DNA of 29,261 bases, from contig JABANN010000433.1 in the NCBI GenBank assembly GCA_013115125.1, positions 1-29,261 on the forward strand, given 5' to 3'. Source of the DNA: Perkinsus olseni (taxonomy: Eukaryota; Perkinsozoa; Perkinsida). Numbering within the stretch: position 1 is the stretch's first letter; every line of letters starts with the position of its first letter. The position numbers and the translations under genes are program-made. Below the pieces are notes generated by a model, which was not told the DNA's origin, searched no databases, and saw nothing but the letters and a program-made list of their open reading frames with translations. Positions 1-10,875 of this stretch are shown here, in pieces.

Positions 1-2792
1 CACTATGTCCAACATCATGGCATATACAAGCTACGAGGAATGCTGTATGATCTAACGCGTTGACAGGTACTCCTGCTGCACGAAGGAGATACTCCCCGTG
101 CGAAGTGACCTAAAACAACAGCGGAAGAAGGTCTGACAGCGATAAGAAATATCGACTGTACCTGGGCTGCATGCATTTGGTTATGATACTCAACCTCGGT
201 GTATGTTCCCGATACTCTACTAAGGAAGTTGTTGAGGATATCCTCTTGTATTCTGAGAGCTCCCGCAGCCAGCACGGATATCAACTGATGACGAAAAAAT
301 CCGAGTTGTTACTACTTTTACATAGTAATTCACCTGAGTGGCTATCAATGGTAAGATAGGTAAATCGGGCAAGTGGATTTCCTGCAACTCGATGAGGTTC
401 AAGTTGAAGTCTTGACCAGCTGTCTGACCATGATCAATAGTTGCATCCACGATAATAATAATAAGGGAGACTATGAGCTACGGCGGCCCACCTGGAGCAT
501 ATCAGAGGCCTTTGCAGTGATATCTTCCAGACGGGTAGATGTAGCACGTAATGAGACTAGAGAACAGAAGAAAAGGATCGAGGAATGACCTGTACCGACC
601 AGAGGTGTCGATAGCACCCACTTTTAGCGCCGGTCATCAATGTCCATTCCTTTTCAAGCTGATCATTATCCGCTTTTGTCGATGGCTGGTTTAGGACCTA
701 TGTGATACGAGTTATGGTAGTGATGCTGGTAGCAGCACTGATCACTGCTGATACCGGTAGTACTTGATTTATATAGTTAATGAAATCGCGTCCCGATTCA
801 TCACGTGTTACAGTGTTATCATCGAATACCTAAGGATTTCAACACACTGTGTCACTGCAGGCCATTGCATCAATCACTACTACTTACCACTCTATCGATA
901 GAAGTCCTCCTAGATAGTATCTTAAACGATTCTCTGATGAGCTTGGTAGCCTGAGTACACGAGTATGACCGAATAAACTGAACTGACTGAGTTAGCCAAA
1001 CTCTATCGTAATGATAATGCAGGGCCCGCAGGGCATGCCCCCATTAATGTACAAGTTTCCGTTTACCGGCATTTATGGTTCAAGGCGAAATGAACACTGG
1101 TTTTTTGGATGATGCTGAATCGTACGGCGCCGTGTAACTCGCTCATTACACCAAGACCCTCCCGATTCTGGAACAGAAACTCTGGTCATTGAGCCGTCGG
1201 ATCGCTCGATTACGGATTCCTCGAAGCGTACCCCGCCCAGCTGCTGCAGCGTTACCAAGTCTCGTGCTGATGGAACTCCAGGATTCCACCGCGTTGAGCA
1301 ACTGTTGAGCGTGGACGAACGGCCCAAGACGAGGGGGCGTAGAGAAAGAAGTCTCCTACGCTCGAAATACCCCTCGCACAATGAATGGCGACGGCTACAA
1401 ATTTCCGAAACTTATGAACGAACACCGGGAAGTATCAACATCACCATACTAACCTCAATTATCTGATCGCTATCCCGTTCAGTATCGCTCGTGAAAGAAT
1501 GACGCCGTAGGATGCCGCTAGCTTTGCTACTGCCGAGTCTACGGGTAGATCCTACTCCGGTGTCCCTCTGTAAACCTAGGTCTGAGAGTACAAGTAGCCG
1601 GAGGCAAGCATGAACGAGTAGATTTCTGCCTTACTGAATGTTTCTAGAAGGTTTAGTGCAGAGCCAATGTCAGCGAATGCCTTCTCGAAATTGGTAGTTG
1701 GACCATCATTAGCGTTCCTCAATGTATCCACGGCGACTTCAAGAAGCTGAGAATACAAGCAAGTGATGGAGCAACAAGTGTATTATACACACTTTCGTCC
1801 GACGCACAGAGATGTTGAAGGCCACGAACTGCTGTCGTATACTCCTCTCTAAGTGGACTTTGCCTACGGAAGTAGAGCGATGACGACCGGGAAGAGGGGC
1901 GCAGAGCCTTTAGTACCGGACACGACCATCGATACAAGTACGATGAGCATGATGGATTGAGTGAGGGGATTGTCGGTGTCAGGTAATCCGAGGATAAAGC
2001 CAGTAGCACTATACCTAAGAACACCAAGCCTCGAGAGGGAAATAACAGAATGGTGTTATCATTTATTACGATAGGCAGACACTAATAGCCAATGATATTG
2101 ACAAGCGTACTCGAGTTGGAGTCCATACACAGAAGTACCTGTTGTTACAACAGTAGTGGTGGTGAAAGCTGGAGCACAGACTTACGTGACGATGCCATTC
2201 AATATTAGTAGAAGATCAGCATCACTTGAGTATGGAAGGGCACCATCATCCAATCCATTGCCAAAAGGCTAAGTGATGGCGAGATACTGGATGATGAGGT
2301 AGCAGTTAGACCAACTCACCTCAATAGGATCGTAACCGAATATCTTAGCACACCGCCATCTATTGCCAAACAGTACACCCACCCATATGCCAATGTTCAG
2401 CCATATTTGGCTAACAATCTGACAACTACAGATACCACAGAGAGCGGGGAGCAATACCAAATTCACCTCGAAATCCTGTCCACGTACAATACGAGTCGGT
2501 ATTATACTGACGGCGAAAATGGCAATACTAGATAATATCTGAGGAAAGAGGAGGTTGAAGGAGTATTACAATAGTCGGGCGATGCTGGTACATGATAGAT
2601 CCAAGATAAATTGAATAGAGTATTGGCCGCGGTATGCCATTGCGTTATGTATGGTGTAGAATCAAACCACTCAGAGAATGCAAGAGAATAGAGGGAGTAT
2701 CTGATAAAAAGACTATAAAAGAGAGCTGCCACTTAGAATGATGAGGGTTACGCAAAGAGAGCAGCAGCTACTGGTATGATCCGGGTCCTCAT
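1..2792 (-). CDS. Membrane-anchored 3',5'-cyclic-nucleotide phosphodiesterase (partial, 3' end off the left edge)
   Basis: Predicted to hydrolyse cAMP and/or cGMP at a membrane. My model has 18 exons (about 555 residues so far): 2792-2752, 2700-2529, 2475-2320, 2268-2186, 2138-2070, 2014-1917, 1846-1791, 1746-1635, 1575-1454, 1355-1256, 1181-1126, 950-888, 829-755, 697-622, 556-492, 423-334, 284-162, 109-1. The first eight exons encode roughly five to seven hydrophobic segments. A polar linker follows (RRHSFTSDTERDSDQ). The last three exons hold the start of PDEase_I: YHNQMHAAQV, then LDHTAFLVACICHDVGHS, which matches the metal-binding HNxxH and HDxxH signatures. The rest of the catalytic domain lies outside the window. 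Multi-pass PDEs of this design are known in apicomplexans. The ATG at 2792 lies just before a hydrophobic segment; the intron 951-1125 is long for this gene and may hide an exon. The catalytic call is firm and nucleotide preference cannot be told. Confidence 0.9.
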
Positions 2793-2860
2793 AGTCGGAC
2801 TGATGACCGTTTCAACGTATCTTAAAGAGATAACTCTAAGGAATAGCTAGTGTGGTAGAA

Positions 2861-3223
2861 TTACTCAGCCTCAATATCATCATTATCGAATTCCATAGAC
2901 CATTTGGTAACTCTGACCTTCTCGAGCTCATCCTGCACAAGAGCGATGGCGGCAACAACAAAGGCCACGAAAATTCATACCACTTCTCGTTGAATCTCGT
3001 CGATATCCATATGTTCTCCCTCGAAGGTCTCAACTTGTAGAGAGCACATAGTGGCTTCGGTGCTAGTACGGCTAGTGGTAGTTACTCTTAATAAGTGAGA
3101 TAGGCCGCTGCTCCTTAGGGTCTGTGATGATGATGGTCTATAACGATGATTCCCTTGACTGGCAAGCGGAACAACCTTGGATGATGTCGAAACAATACCA
3201 GGTGCCACTGGAAAAAACGCCAT
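2861..3223 (-). CDS. Small unrecognised protein with acidic C-terminus
   Basis: Two-exon model, 3223-2984 and 2932-2861, giving 103 residues and ending at TAA. The intron (2933-2983, GTGG...GCAG) is inferred because the frame passes cleanly from GEHMDIDEIQRE into DELEKVRVTKW. The N-terminus is Ser/Thr-rich and probably disordered; the last 35 residues are charged and could form a short helix. The first exon stays open through a possible second intron (GTAACT at about 3085), so the middle may be shorter than modelled. No family recognised. It lies head to tail with the phosphodiesterase (68 nt from stop 2861 to ATG 2792) and divergent from the anoctamin gene. Confidence 0.45.
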
Positions 3224-3445
3224 GCAACTGCCACAGGAGCACGGATGAAATTGGGCTCATTTCTGTGGCGCGCGCCAATTGCGGAGAAAGATTTGAAAAT
3301 TTGGAAGAAGTGAGCGGAGCGAAACGGAACTGTGCCTCCAGCGGCCGGGCCTGATAGTACCCTAATTTGGTGCTCGTTCTGAAGCAGCGGACGATCGTTA
3401 GTGAAGTTCGATGTCGTATCATGTATAGGATATTTCTTTATAATA
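3224..3445. promoter_or_regulatory. Divergent intergenic region with GC-rich palindrome
   Basis: These 222 bases separate the starts of a minus-strand and a plus-strand gene, so they should hold both promoters. The most distinctive element is the 10-bp perfect palindrome GGCGCGCGCC at 3267-3276, followed by AATT. On the minus strand it reads TTGGCGCGCGCC, similar to E2F-type sites of other eukaryotes. An A-rich stretch (TTTGAAAATTTGG) lies just to its right. No TATA box is evident. The regulatory role is inferred from position only. Confidence 0.4.
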
Positions 3446-6400
3446 ATGAAGCGGCATCAATCAGCATTGGGTGATGATGGCGAGTCTGTAATACGTGAGG
3501 ATGACGGTGATAGTATCCAAGGTAAGACCATGCTGCCGATGGCTACACTGGAGGATCTGATACGTGGATTCATGGGGAGGTAAGATGGTGTCTGGCAGCA
3601 CGATGGGATAGTCATCCCTACAGATCGGACAAAACAAGGATCATCACGAAGGGGGAGGACGAAGAGGGAGAAGGTCATGCTGATCACAAGATGAGATATG
3701 ATTGGGTAACCCCTCGGTGGGTACGGCCCTGTACTGCCGCTTCTCGTAATTCTACGAATCGTATGATCCGATGGTGTCTCCTGCAAGAGCTACGGTTGGG
3801 GTTCAGATGCTGGTATTAGCTCTATCGAATGGAGACGGCCATACTAAGCATGATGATGATAGACGATGCATCACCGAGAAGGATGCACTGGCACTGTACT
3901 CAGCACCACATCCGTTGAATTCAGCGATAATATGAACGTTACGAGGTACGCTAAGTGCTTCCGAGGTGAGGAGCTCCTCGAATTGGGGCAGTCTCGTCAG
4001 AAGGAGCAGCTAGAGGTTGAGAAGTCGGCCTTCGTACTACTACCATCACCTTGTCCCCATTCATCTGGCCGACCATCCTCAGTTGGAGGCCTTTAGAAAT
4101 CTCCCACCGGCGGTGGCATCTTCCCCTACTCCCTCTCATCATCACTGTGATGGTACTACCCATCGCGCTACGTGGGAAGAGACACTAACCTTATTCCGGA
4201 ATGTAGTAGCTGTTCTATCGTTAGGGCCTAGCCCATTCGCCCAGGTCATGATAACCAAGCTATACCTACACTGTGGTCTTGAGGTATCCTATGCTGGTGA
4301 TGTTGATAACGGTGATACAGCTATCCTGCTGGTAGTATTTGCATCACTAACTGGTCTGGCTCTGCTAGCCAGGTCAGCACTACGGTGAGGTCTCTGATGC
4401 GGGAGGCCGATAGAGGTGGTTTTCCGACGGAGCTTAGTAGGCGGTTGACTGACCCAGAGAGCCTAGCCCCCTGTAATCTATGGATCATGATTTTCATCGG
4501 CGTCGCTCGGTATTATCCTCTTCTGTACTCCTTAAGGTTGTCCTATTACCTTTACACCCTTGGCACGGTATTTTCTCCTTATACCAGATGTACCTGATGA
4601 AGAGGTCCTGCAGGCCTTCACTGAGGTCAGTGGTGGGCAACAGCATGAAGGATAGTGATTTGAATATTCCCAGGTTGTGAAGACATTTGATAGCTCAACA
4701 CCAGAATTACAACATCGTTATAGCGCTGAGGTTGCCCTTTACCGGTCTATTCATACATTAGCGATGGCTAAGTTACAACAACAGCAGCATGCTACTCAAA
4801 GTGGGCGAAGCAGCTGTATACATACGGAAGGAGGGCAGACTGGTGATGACGATCATAGTACTAGTGATATTGGGTGGTATGAATACAATTTTGGGAAGGC
4901 GTATTCATCAAGGGGTATAACTCCTGCCGTTGTTAAAGAGTACTACATTAGGTAATAGTAATCAATATGCTTATGTATTGATGGTGATTATAGATATCTG
5001 CATCTAAGGGCGATGCATGGCCTATCACTGCATCCTAGGGATACCCTCAGGATTGTTAATGATGAGTTTGGTACCGACACCAGGACGCAATACCACCTTC
5101 GTAGGGGTTGCCGTATTCACCAAAGCAACGTGAGAGACTGTGGCCTGCACTGAGGAGATATACGGGAGCACACCCTTGTGCAGGAAGGGGGGCACTTCGG
5201 AGGAGGAGCTATGCCCATACTAGTCAATCTGTGGAGTGCCATTGGTCTACGATCCCCTCTACCAGCTTATCGTTCCTACGAAGCTGGCATGGTAGTGTAA
5301 CCAGACGCAAGCGTGCTCGAAGAGTCCGGGTAGTCAGGATCCTAAGGTCTGGCGGATGCATCCAGCCGTGGTCACAGAAGCGAGTATCCCGGACACCACC
5401 ACCGATCCTGGTATTGCTGCTTCCTGCTGTAGGCGAAGTACTCGGTACCACGTAGATACTACTGAAGAACTGGAAATGCTGCACTGTCCATGGGAATCTG
5501 TTCAAAGACTCAAACTAGTGGATAATATGATACGTCAACAACTAGATATAGATAATCTATCAGCTTCTGGTATTTTGATAGCAACAAAAACTACACACTC
5601 CCGGGGGCGGCAGCACTCGCCCTCTAGGTATATTGACCGATATGTTCCCTTTTGATGACCGAGCGAAGCTCTTTAAAGGTCACACAGAAAGTGAGTCGTC
5701 GTTGTTACCTCCCAACACATCCACCTTAGCATCCCCTCCATCTGACCTTGCTGCCTGCTGGGCCATTCCAGACCACATACACTCTGTTATAGCGAAGATA
5801 CGGTACGACGTCTCGAAATGAGGGTCCTGGTGTCATTCATCCTCGTCAGGTTATTCTTCATTGGCAAAGGTAATCCTAGTATCGAGGCTATCAGGGACTA
5901 CTACGGCGAGAAGGTGGCATTATACTTCGCCTTTCTGTAGTAGTGGTAGTCCCAGTATCGTCATTATGATGACATATAACAGGTACACTCTTTGCTGGTG
6001 GCTATTGCCTCCAGCGGGTATTGGTATAATATGCTTCCTAGTGCAACAAGTGTACTGGCGGCCTACTGACCCAGCTACTGAACCATTACGGATCGTCATG
6101 GACTCCCTGTATGCATTGATGATAGCAGTAAGGATACATAGCCACTACTGTTTTCCCTCCCCTATCATCACAACAGGTATGGGCTACAGTTTTCCTTGAG
6201 GCCTGGAAAAGACGTCAAACATGGTTCACATTTCGATGGGGGCAACGGGTAGAGGCTGTGAAGGAACCCAATCGTCCTCATTTTAAAGGTAGTCCTAACT
6301 GTAATAATTACCGAGATAGTATAATGATAATATTAGGTATGCTTCGTCGCAGCCCGATCGACTATCACGATGATGATATCTACTTTGATAGCAGGGTAGA

Positions 6401-8480
6401 TACCAACACTGCCTCTCTCGTACCTCAGGAGCATCTTCTACATCATGCTCAGATACGACTCATGAGGCAGACCTTGTCCTTCAGTGTCCTGGCCCTGATA
6501 GCTTCCCTTATGATAACACTGACAGGGTTCATAGCCTCCTGGCGATCACATTGGGTGTCAGTAAGACCAGACCAAGGTTCCTTGGCCAGCTTTATCACCG
6601 GCGCTACAACCAGTAAGAGGCCTGCTTCTGGTGGTAACATCACCGCCCAAGCATCACATCATCCAGGCCTACAGATGGCGCTCTTCAGCCGCATTGGAAC
6701 TTACCTAGCACGACAGTTCAATGAATGGGAGAACTATCGTAATAATAAGAATAGCAAACATGAGACGATAACTGGCATAGTGTATCCTTGTAGAGACCAA
6801 AAGAACCTTCAATAATCATCTCATATACAAGACCTTCGTATTCGAATTCGTCAACAGGTTTAACGTGTACTACCAACCGAAGCTATCCAGCACAACAGAG
6901 CTGGTATATAGGTACTTCTACATAGCCTTTGTTAAGGCATCTATCGAGGGCTGTGTTGAGAAGGTCGAACTGCCTGGAGGAGGATCCGAGCTCATCAGTG
7001 TACAGTGGAGGTGGCGAGGCGGGAGTGGTGATATATGATCAGGTGGATGCTGACTCGACTGATAGGAACTGTCTGCATGAGCTATCCAGTCAGCTGCAAA
7101 CGATACTTCTCATTGAGATAGCTAAGAACATTATAGAACTAGCAAAGCCAATGATAATGTAGTACACTCTGTCCATGTCTACACCATGGGAATGAATGAC
7201 CTCCAGGCATAAGATAGCTAGCTACAAACGAGAGCGGGAGTACGCTGAAGATAAAGCTTCGGGGGAATGTGAGAATCGTAGCCAACCCCCTTCCGTAGTG
7301 GGGAGGCTGTTTGAGTAGGTGGTGGCGGTGGAGTAGATGATATCATGATGGTCAACCCGGACACTGGGTGAGGTCTGATTGACTGAGCGTGAGGCAGGGT
7401 CCTCTCCTTCAGGCAGGCTACTATTTCCGTGTTCGTGCAGGAGGCCTTGGATAAGCCATCCTATGGTACACTAGAAATCGATGGTATGATGACCAGACGA
7501 GCATATCCTTTGTATGAGGGTCTTCAGGTACATTCAGTGACTACAGTGAGATGGTCACACTGTACGGTTACATGACTCTATTCTCACTGGCCTTCCCTTT
7601 GGCGCCTGTAGTGTTGTCACATCTCATACCATGCGCTTGAGTACCCTCATCAGTTCATTGGTGTAGCCCTAGCAGCACTCGAGACGAGAGTAGATGGATT
7701 CAAGATGTTCCATCTCGTACGCCGGCCAATGCCCACTAATGCACCAAATATCGGATCATGGTAGTAGTGATGACAGGAGGGGCTACTTGTTGTTGTCATG
7801 ATGGTGATACACTGTAAGGTATGATATACTACAGTTGATGGCATGGATAGCTGTATTTACTAATGCTGGACTGCTAGTATGGACCTTCAGAGTGTTCGAT
7901 ACAGCCACCCGCTACTCCCACCTATTCTATTTTGTATTTATACATCACCATGCTGCTGCTGTCGTGCTGTCGCGCTGTATTAGGTTATCATTTCCCTCAT
8001 TATGATTGCCTTCAAAATAGTGTTGGCTATGCTGGTGAGGAAGTCTATCACCATCCAACCTCATTTTCCTCGCCTCCACTACCGTCGTGATCACCATCAG
8101 GTACCAGACGTACCCTATGCAGTGAAGCTAGCCGATAAGCATAACGCCTTCATAGCTCAGAGGGTTTATATATCAGATGGAGATGTCATATACGGGGCAG
8201 CTATCATACACGCTTTATCATGGCGAGTAGGTACCTCGGATACCACGCTCAGTGGATGAGCTAGACTATGCCACCCCTAAGGGAGGCATCAATAACCATA
8301 CTACAACCACCAGCACTGCCTACCGTGATCCATCTGATTTTGGCTGTACCGTCGCCACTATTGCCAAGTGCTGAAGCAATCAAGAGGTATGGTATGCTTC
8401 ATTCTCGCTGTCTTAGGCGCTACTTACACTGTCAAGGACTCTCGAGACCATCCCCCCGAAATGCTGCCTCCACCGCATAA
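3446..8480 (+). CDS. Anoctamin / TMEM16 family calcium-activated lipid scramblase or ion channel
   Basis: Predicted multi-pass membrane protein of 1154 residues. Exons: 3446-3579, 3624-3705, 3807-3895, 3946-4033, 4083-4202, 4245-4331, 4373-4472, 4537-4625, 4674-4951, 4994-5129, 5184-5291, 5338-5410, 5456-5569, 5628-5802, 5850-5936, 5983-6127, 6177-6288, 6337-6779, 6832-6857, 6912-6999, 7043-7158, 7207-7294, 7417-7465, 7528-7607, 7654-7760, 7819-7933, 7984-8034, 8101-8184, 8231-8367, 8417-8480. All phases agree. Family landmarks in order: YDWMLVL (N-terminal cytosolic domain), YYGEKVALYFAFL before TM1, WATVFLEAWKRRQ, FVFEFVNRYFYIAFVKA, CLHEL (TM6), DYSEMVTLYGYMTLF (TM7), LETRVDGFKM (TM8), VPDVP at the end of TM10. 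The acidic residues that bind calcium in TM6 (E), TM7 (D/E) and TM8 (E/D) are kept, so calcium gating is likely. Scramblase versus channel cannot be decided. The intron 7295-7416 is long and may hide a small exon. First ATG of the open frame chosen as start. Confidence 0.95.
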
Positions 8481-8618
8481 TCATCAGCATGACATCATCG
8501 TCCCATGTTCTCACGCTCGTTGAGCTGTTTTCCTATCATCAGCCTATTAGGATTGTGTTGCTCACCGTCGGCTACCCGTCCTCCTTGTTTACTTCTCAGT
8601 GAGGATTTTTCACCCTCA
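8481..8618 (+). other. Short same-strand intergenic region
   Basis: 138 bases between the anoctamin stop and the desaturase ATG. It is pyrimidine-rich just upstream of the ATG at 8619, as expected for a polyadenylation and trans-splice junction between same-strand genes. I see no other element. Confidence 0.4.
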
Positions 8619-10234
8619 ATGTCATCCTCCGCTGCGGCTGTAGAGGGGGGGCGCGGTAGGCGGCTGCTTTTACGAGAGCCCTCAGACTGGCGTGTACTCC
8701 TATGGGTATGGCTATACTTCCAAGTAACCTACTATAGCTGGGTGTGGCATCCATCCTTGGATGATACTACTAGTGCCACAAGAACACTACTCTGGGTGAG
8801 TCACCCCAAAGCCTGGTGTTACTCGCTCATATCATCATATTTCATCAGATATGTATAGCCTTCCTTCTATGCTGCTACTTCTCCTTCGCTGGTGCTACCA
8901 TAACCCATAACACTATGCACTGCAAGGTGATCATGAATGCATCCCCGTGGTCATCATGGTTGGAATGCCAGGTATTTTTCAACGACACTCTGAATAGGAT
9001 ATTCCAGTGCATACTAAGCCTCACCTACGGCCATCCTGTTAGTGAGTCTATCGCCCTTTGCATGCTCCTCTTCTGTATCGCTCTAGGTACCTTCGTGCCG
9101 GGCCATAATCTATCTCATCACCGATATACCCAGTTACGCATGGACCCCATGAGAACATCGAAGCTACGGTAGTATTCTGATAGTTAATAGTAGAGTTCTG
9201 AGGTCCTCCTTAGGTACTCGTGGAACTTCCTCAACGGTCTCCTTTTCCAACCTACAGTAGCCGGGGATGTCCTCAAGGCTGACGTCAGGTCCGACTGCCC
9301 TCGCCTTGCTGCTGCTGGACAACACCTCGTTGCAGGTATATACTAGTCCAACGTGACAATGGTCGACAGTACTATGTCAACGCCTTGCGGGAAGCATCCA
9401 CGGTTATTAGTGTATCAATAGCGCTGGCGATCATTGATTGGAGGAAGTTCCTTCTCTACTTTTATGTAAGGTCTGTAGATAATAGACCCTAATGTCAGCG
9501 GCCAGGCCTTAGATACCTCACTTCTTTGCACAGTGGGCTATAGTCGGTATGAATATGCTGCAGCACGATGGCTGTGATGTGGTAGTATTATTATCACTAT
9601 CGTCAGACATCGGGATATCGTAATTATCCCTGGGTTCATGGTAGGGTACTCCCTCAGGTGGATTACCATGAGCAAAGGAAGAACTATAACGGATCTCGTA
9701 ACTTCGTAGGGTCCTGGCTCAACTACCTTACCTTTAACAATGGATACCACTCTATACATCACCTGTGATACTCCTGCTGCTGCATATCGGAGATGATCCT
9801 TGGATCAGGTACCCGAAGATGCACTGGTCCAGACTGCCTACTGAACATGATAAACAGATAAAGCCGCACATACACCCACAACTAGATCAGCAAAGTCATA
9901 CCACAATTCTCTTGTTTCTCCCTCGTACCTTGGTATACCGCTGCTGATATTGTAGATATTGCTACCTACATCTTGGATGCTTTTGTCTATCCTGGCATTC
10001 GAATGAGATATGATGGCCGACCTGTCGAGATAGACGGTAACTAGTCGTGAACAGCATGCGGCGGGTAAGTAGTCGACCAGCCCAGGTACTAAGCAGGATG
10101 AACCGGACGAAGATTGGGTTGTACAATACTACCCTAAGGGGAAGTCCTTTGAAGACTACAACGTTACCAAGATGGATGTACTATCACGATCATCACTGCT
10201 ACCACCTGAATCACGTCCTGTATCGAATTATTGA
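8619..10234 (+). CDS. Membrane fatty-acid desaturase
   Basis: Di-iron acyl desaturase of the PF00487 type that introduces a double bond into a lipid acyl chain, probably in the ER. Model of 11 exons, 366 residues: 8619-8795, 8849-8926, 8972-9041, 9087-9168, 9214-9288, 9336-9465, 9513-9578, 9658-9764, 9809-9894, 9956-10036, 10086-10234. All phases agree. Histidine boxes: THNTMHCKV (residues about 75-83), GHNLSHHRYTQ (about 112), then MLQHDGCD and FNNGYHSIHHLYPKMHWSRLP. Hydrophobic segments precede the first box and lie between the second and third. Near the C-terminus PGIRMRYDGRPVEIDG also follows the family pattern. The first ATG is followed by a short Ser/Ala-rich stretch. An alternative last intron (10169-10230) would replace the final 22 residues with a hydrophobic tail ending near 10315. 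Substrate and regiospecificity are unknown. Confidence 0.95.
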
Positions 10235-10875
10235 TGTAGATACTGATGGCAATACTGAAGCTCCTCCCATTCAAGGTATTCTGCCCTACCTACTCTGCAG
10301 TCACCAAGGTTGATTGATAGACTACTCACTATAAACAGGGGTCAAGCCATACCTACGCAGCCATTCCTGCGTCTGACGCAGGGAAGGCGTGCCGGCCTTC
10401 CTCAAACCTCGGCAATAACTACCATTACCAATGGTAGTTACTTCGACCCTTTACAACTTTGCCGTCATTCGGTATCGTTATAATATACCATTCCAAGGTG
10501 AAGAATGTTAAGCAGATGAATTCCTATAATCATGTTGTGTATCACTAACGTACTCGAACGACGACTTGAGTTCACCATCAGCAAAACCACCATCGTCCCT
10601 TTGACGGGCCAGATGGTGTAATACCTGGTATTCCTCATGGCTCGAGCATGTCCCCTCTTCTCTATCACTCAGTACATTACCGCAGGCGTAGATCGGGGAC
10701 TAGTGGGATAGTTATCTCACTACTGAACGCGTAGATTGTTGTCACCCACTTGTGCCTCTTCGACGACGAGCTATCGTTCCTCTTCTTCTGCGAAACCAAG
10801 TGGCTCAGTCCAGTAGCTAGACGTTCATCGGTCTTTTCGTATTATCATTATTGTAGTACACACTTCCGTTAAAGA
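10235..10875 (+). other. Intergenic region with hairpin cluster
   Basis: About 640 bases between two plus-strand genes, with no convincing gene; open frames on either strand are short and lack splice-compatible extensions. It should contain the desaturase 3' untranslated region and the promoter or trans-splice acceptor of the next gene. Its distinctive content is the run of three hairpins listed separately at 10365-10440. The last 100 bases are T-rich with AG dinucleotides (for example CCGTTAAAG just before the ATG at 10876). Confidence 0.5.
10365..10440. repeat. Three consecutive perfect hairpins
   Basis: Three inverted repeats follow one another. (1) CCTGCGT / ACGCAGG at 10366-10372 and 10376-10382, loop CTG. 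(2) GGAAGGC / GCCTTCC at 10382-10388 and 10395-10401, loop GTGCCG, sharing one base with the first. (3) TAACTACCATT / AATGGTAGTTA at 10416-10426 and 10430-10440, an 11-bp perfect stem with loop ACC. They lie downstream of the desaturase stop codon, so they may form in its 3' untranslated region or in a separate RNA. Confidence 0.7.

Noticed and set aside
1073-1381. 102-codon minus-strand frame
   Set aside because: The phosphodiesterase model uses a different frame of the same strand here (exons 1355-1256 and 1181-1126), which joins its neighbours in phase.
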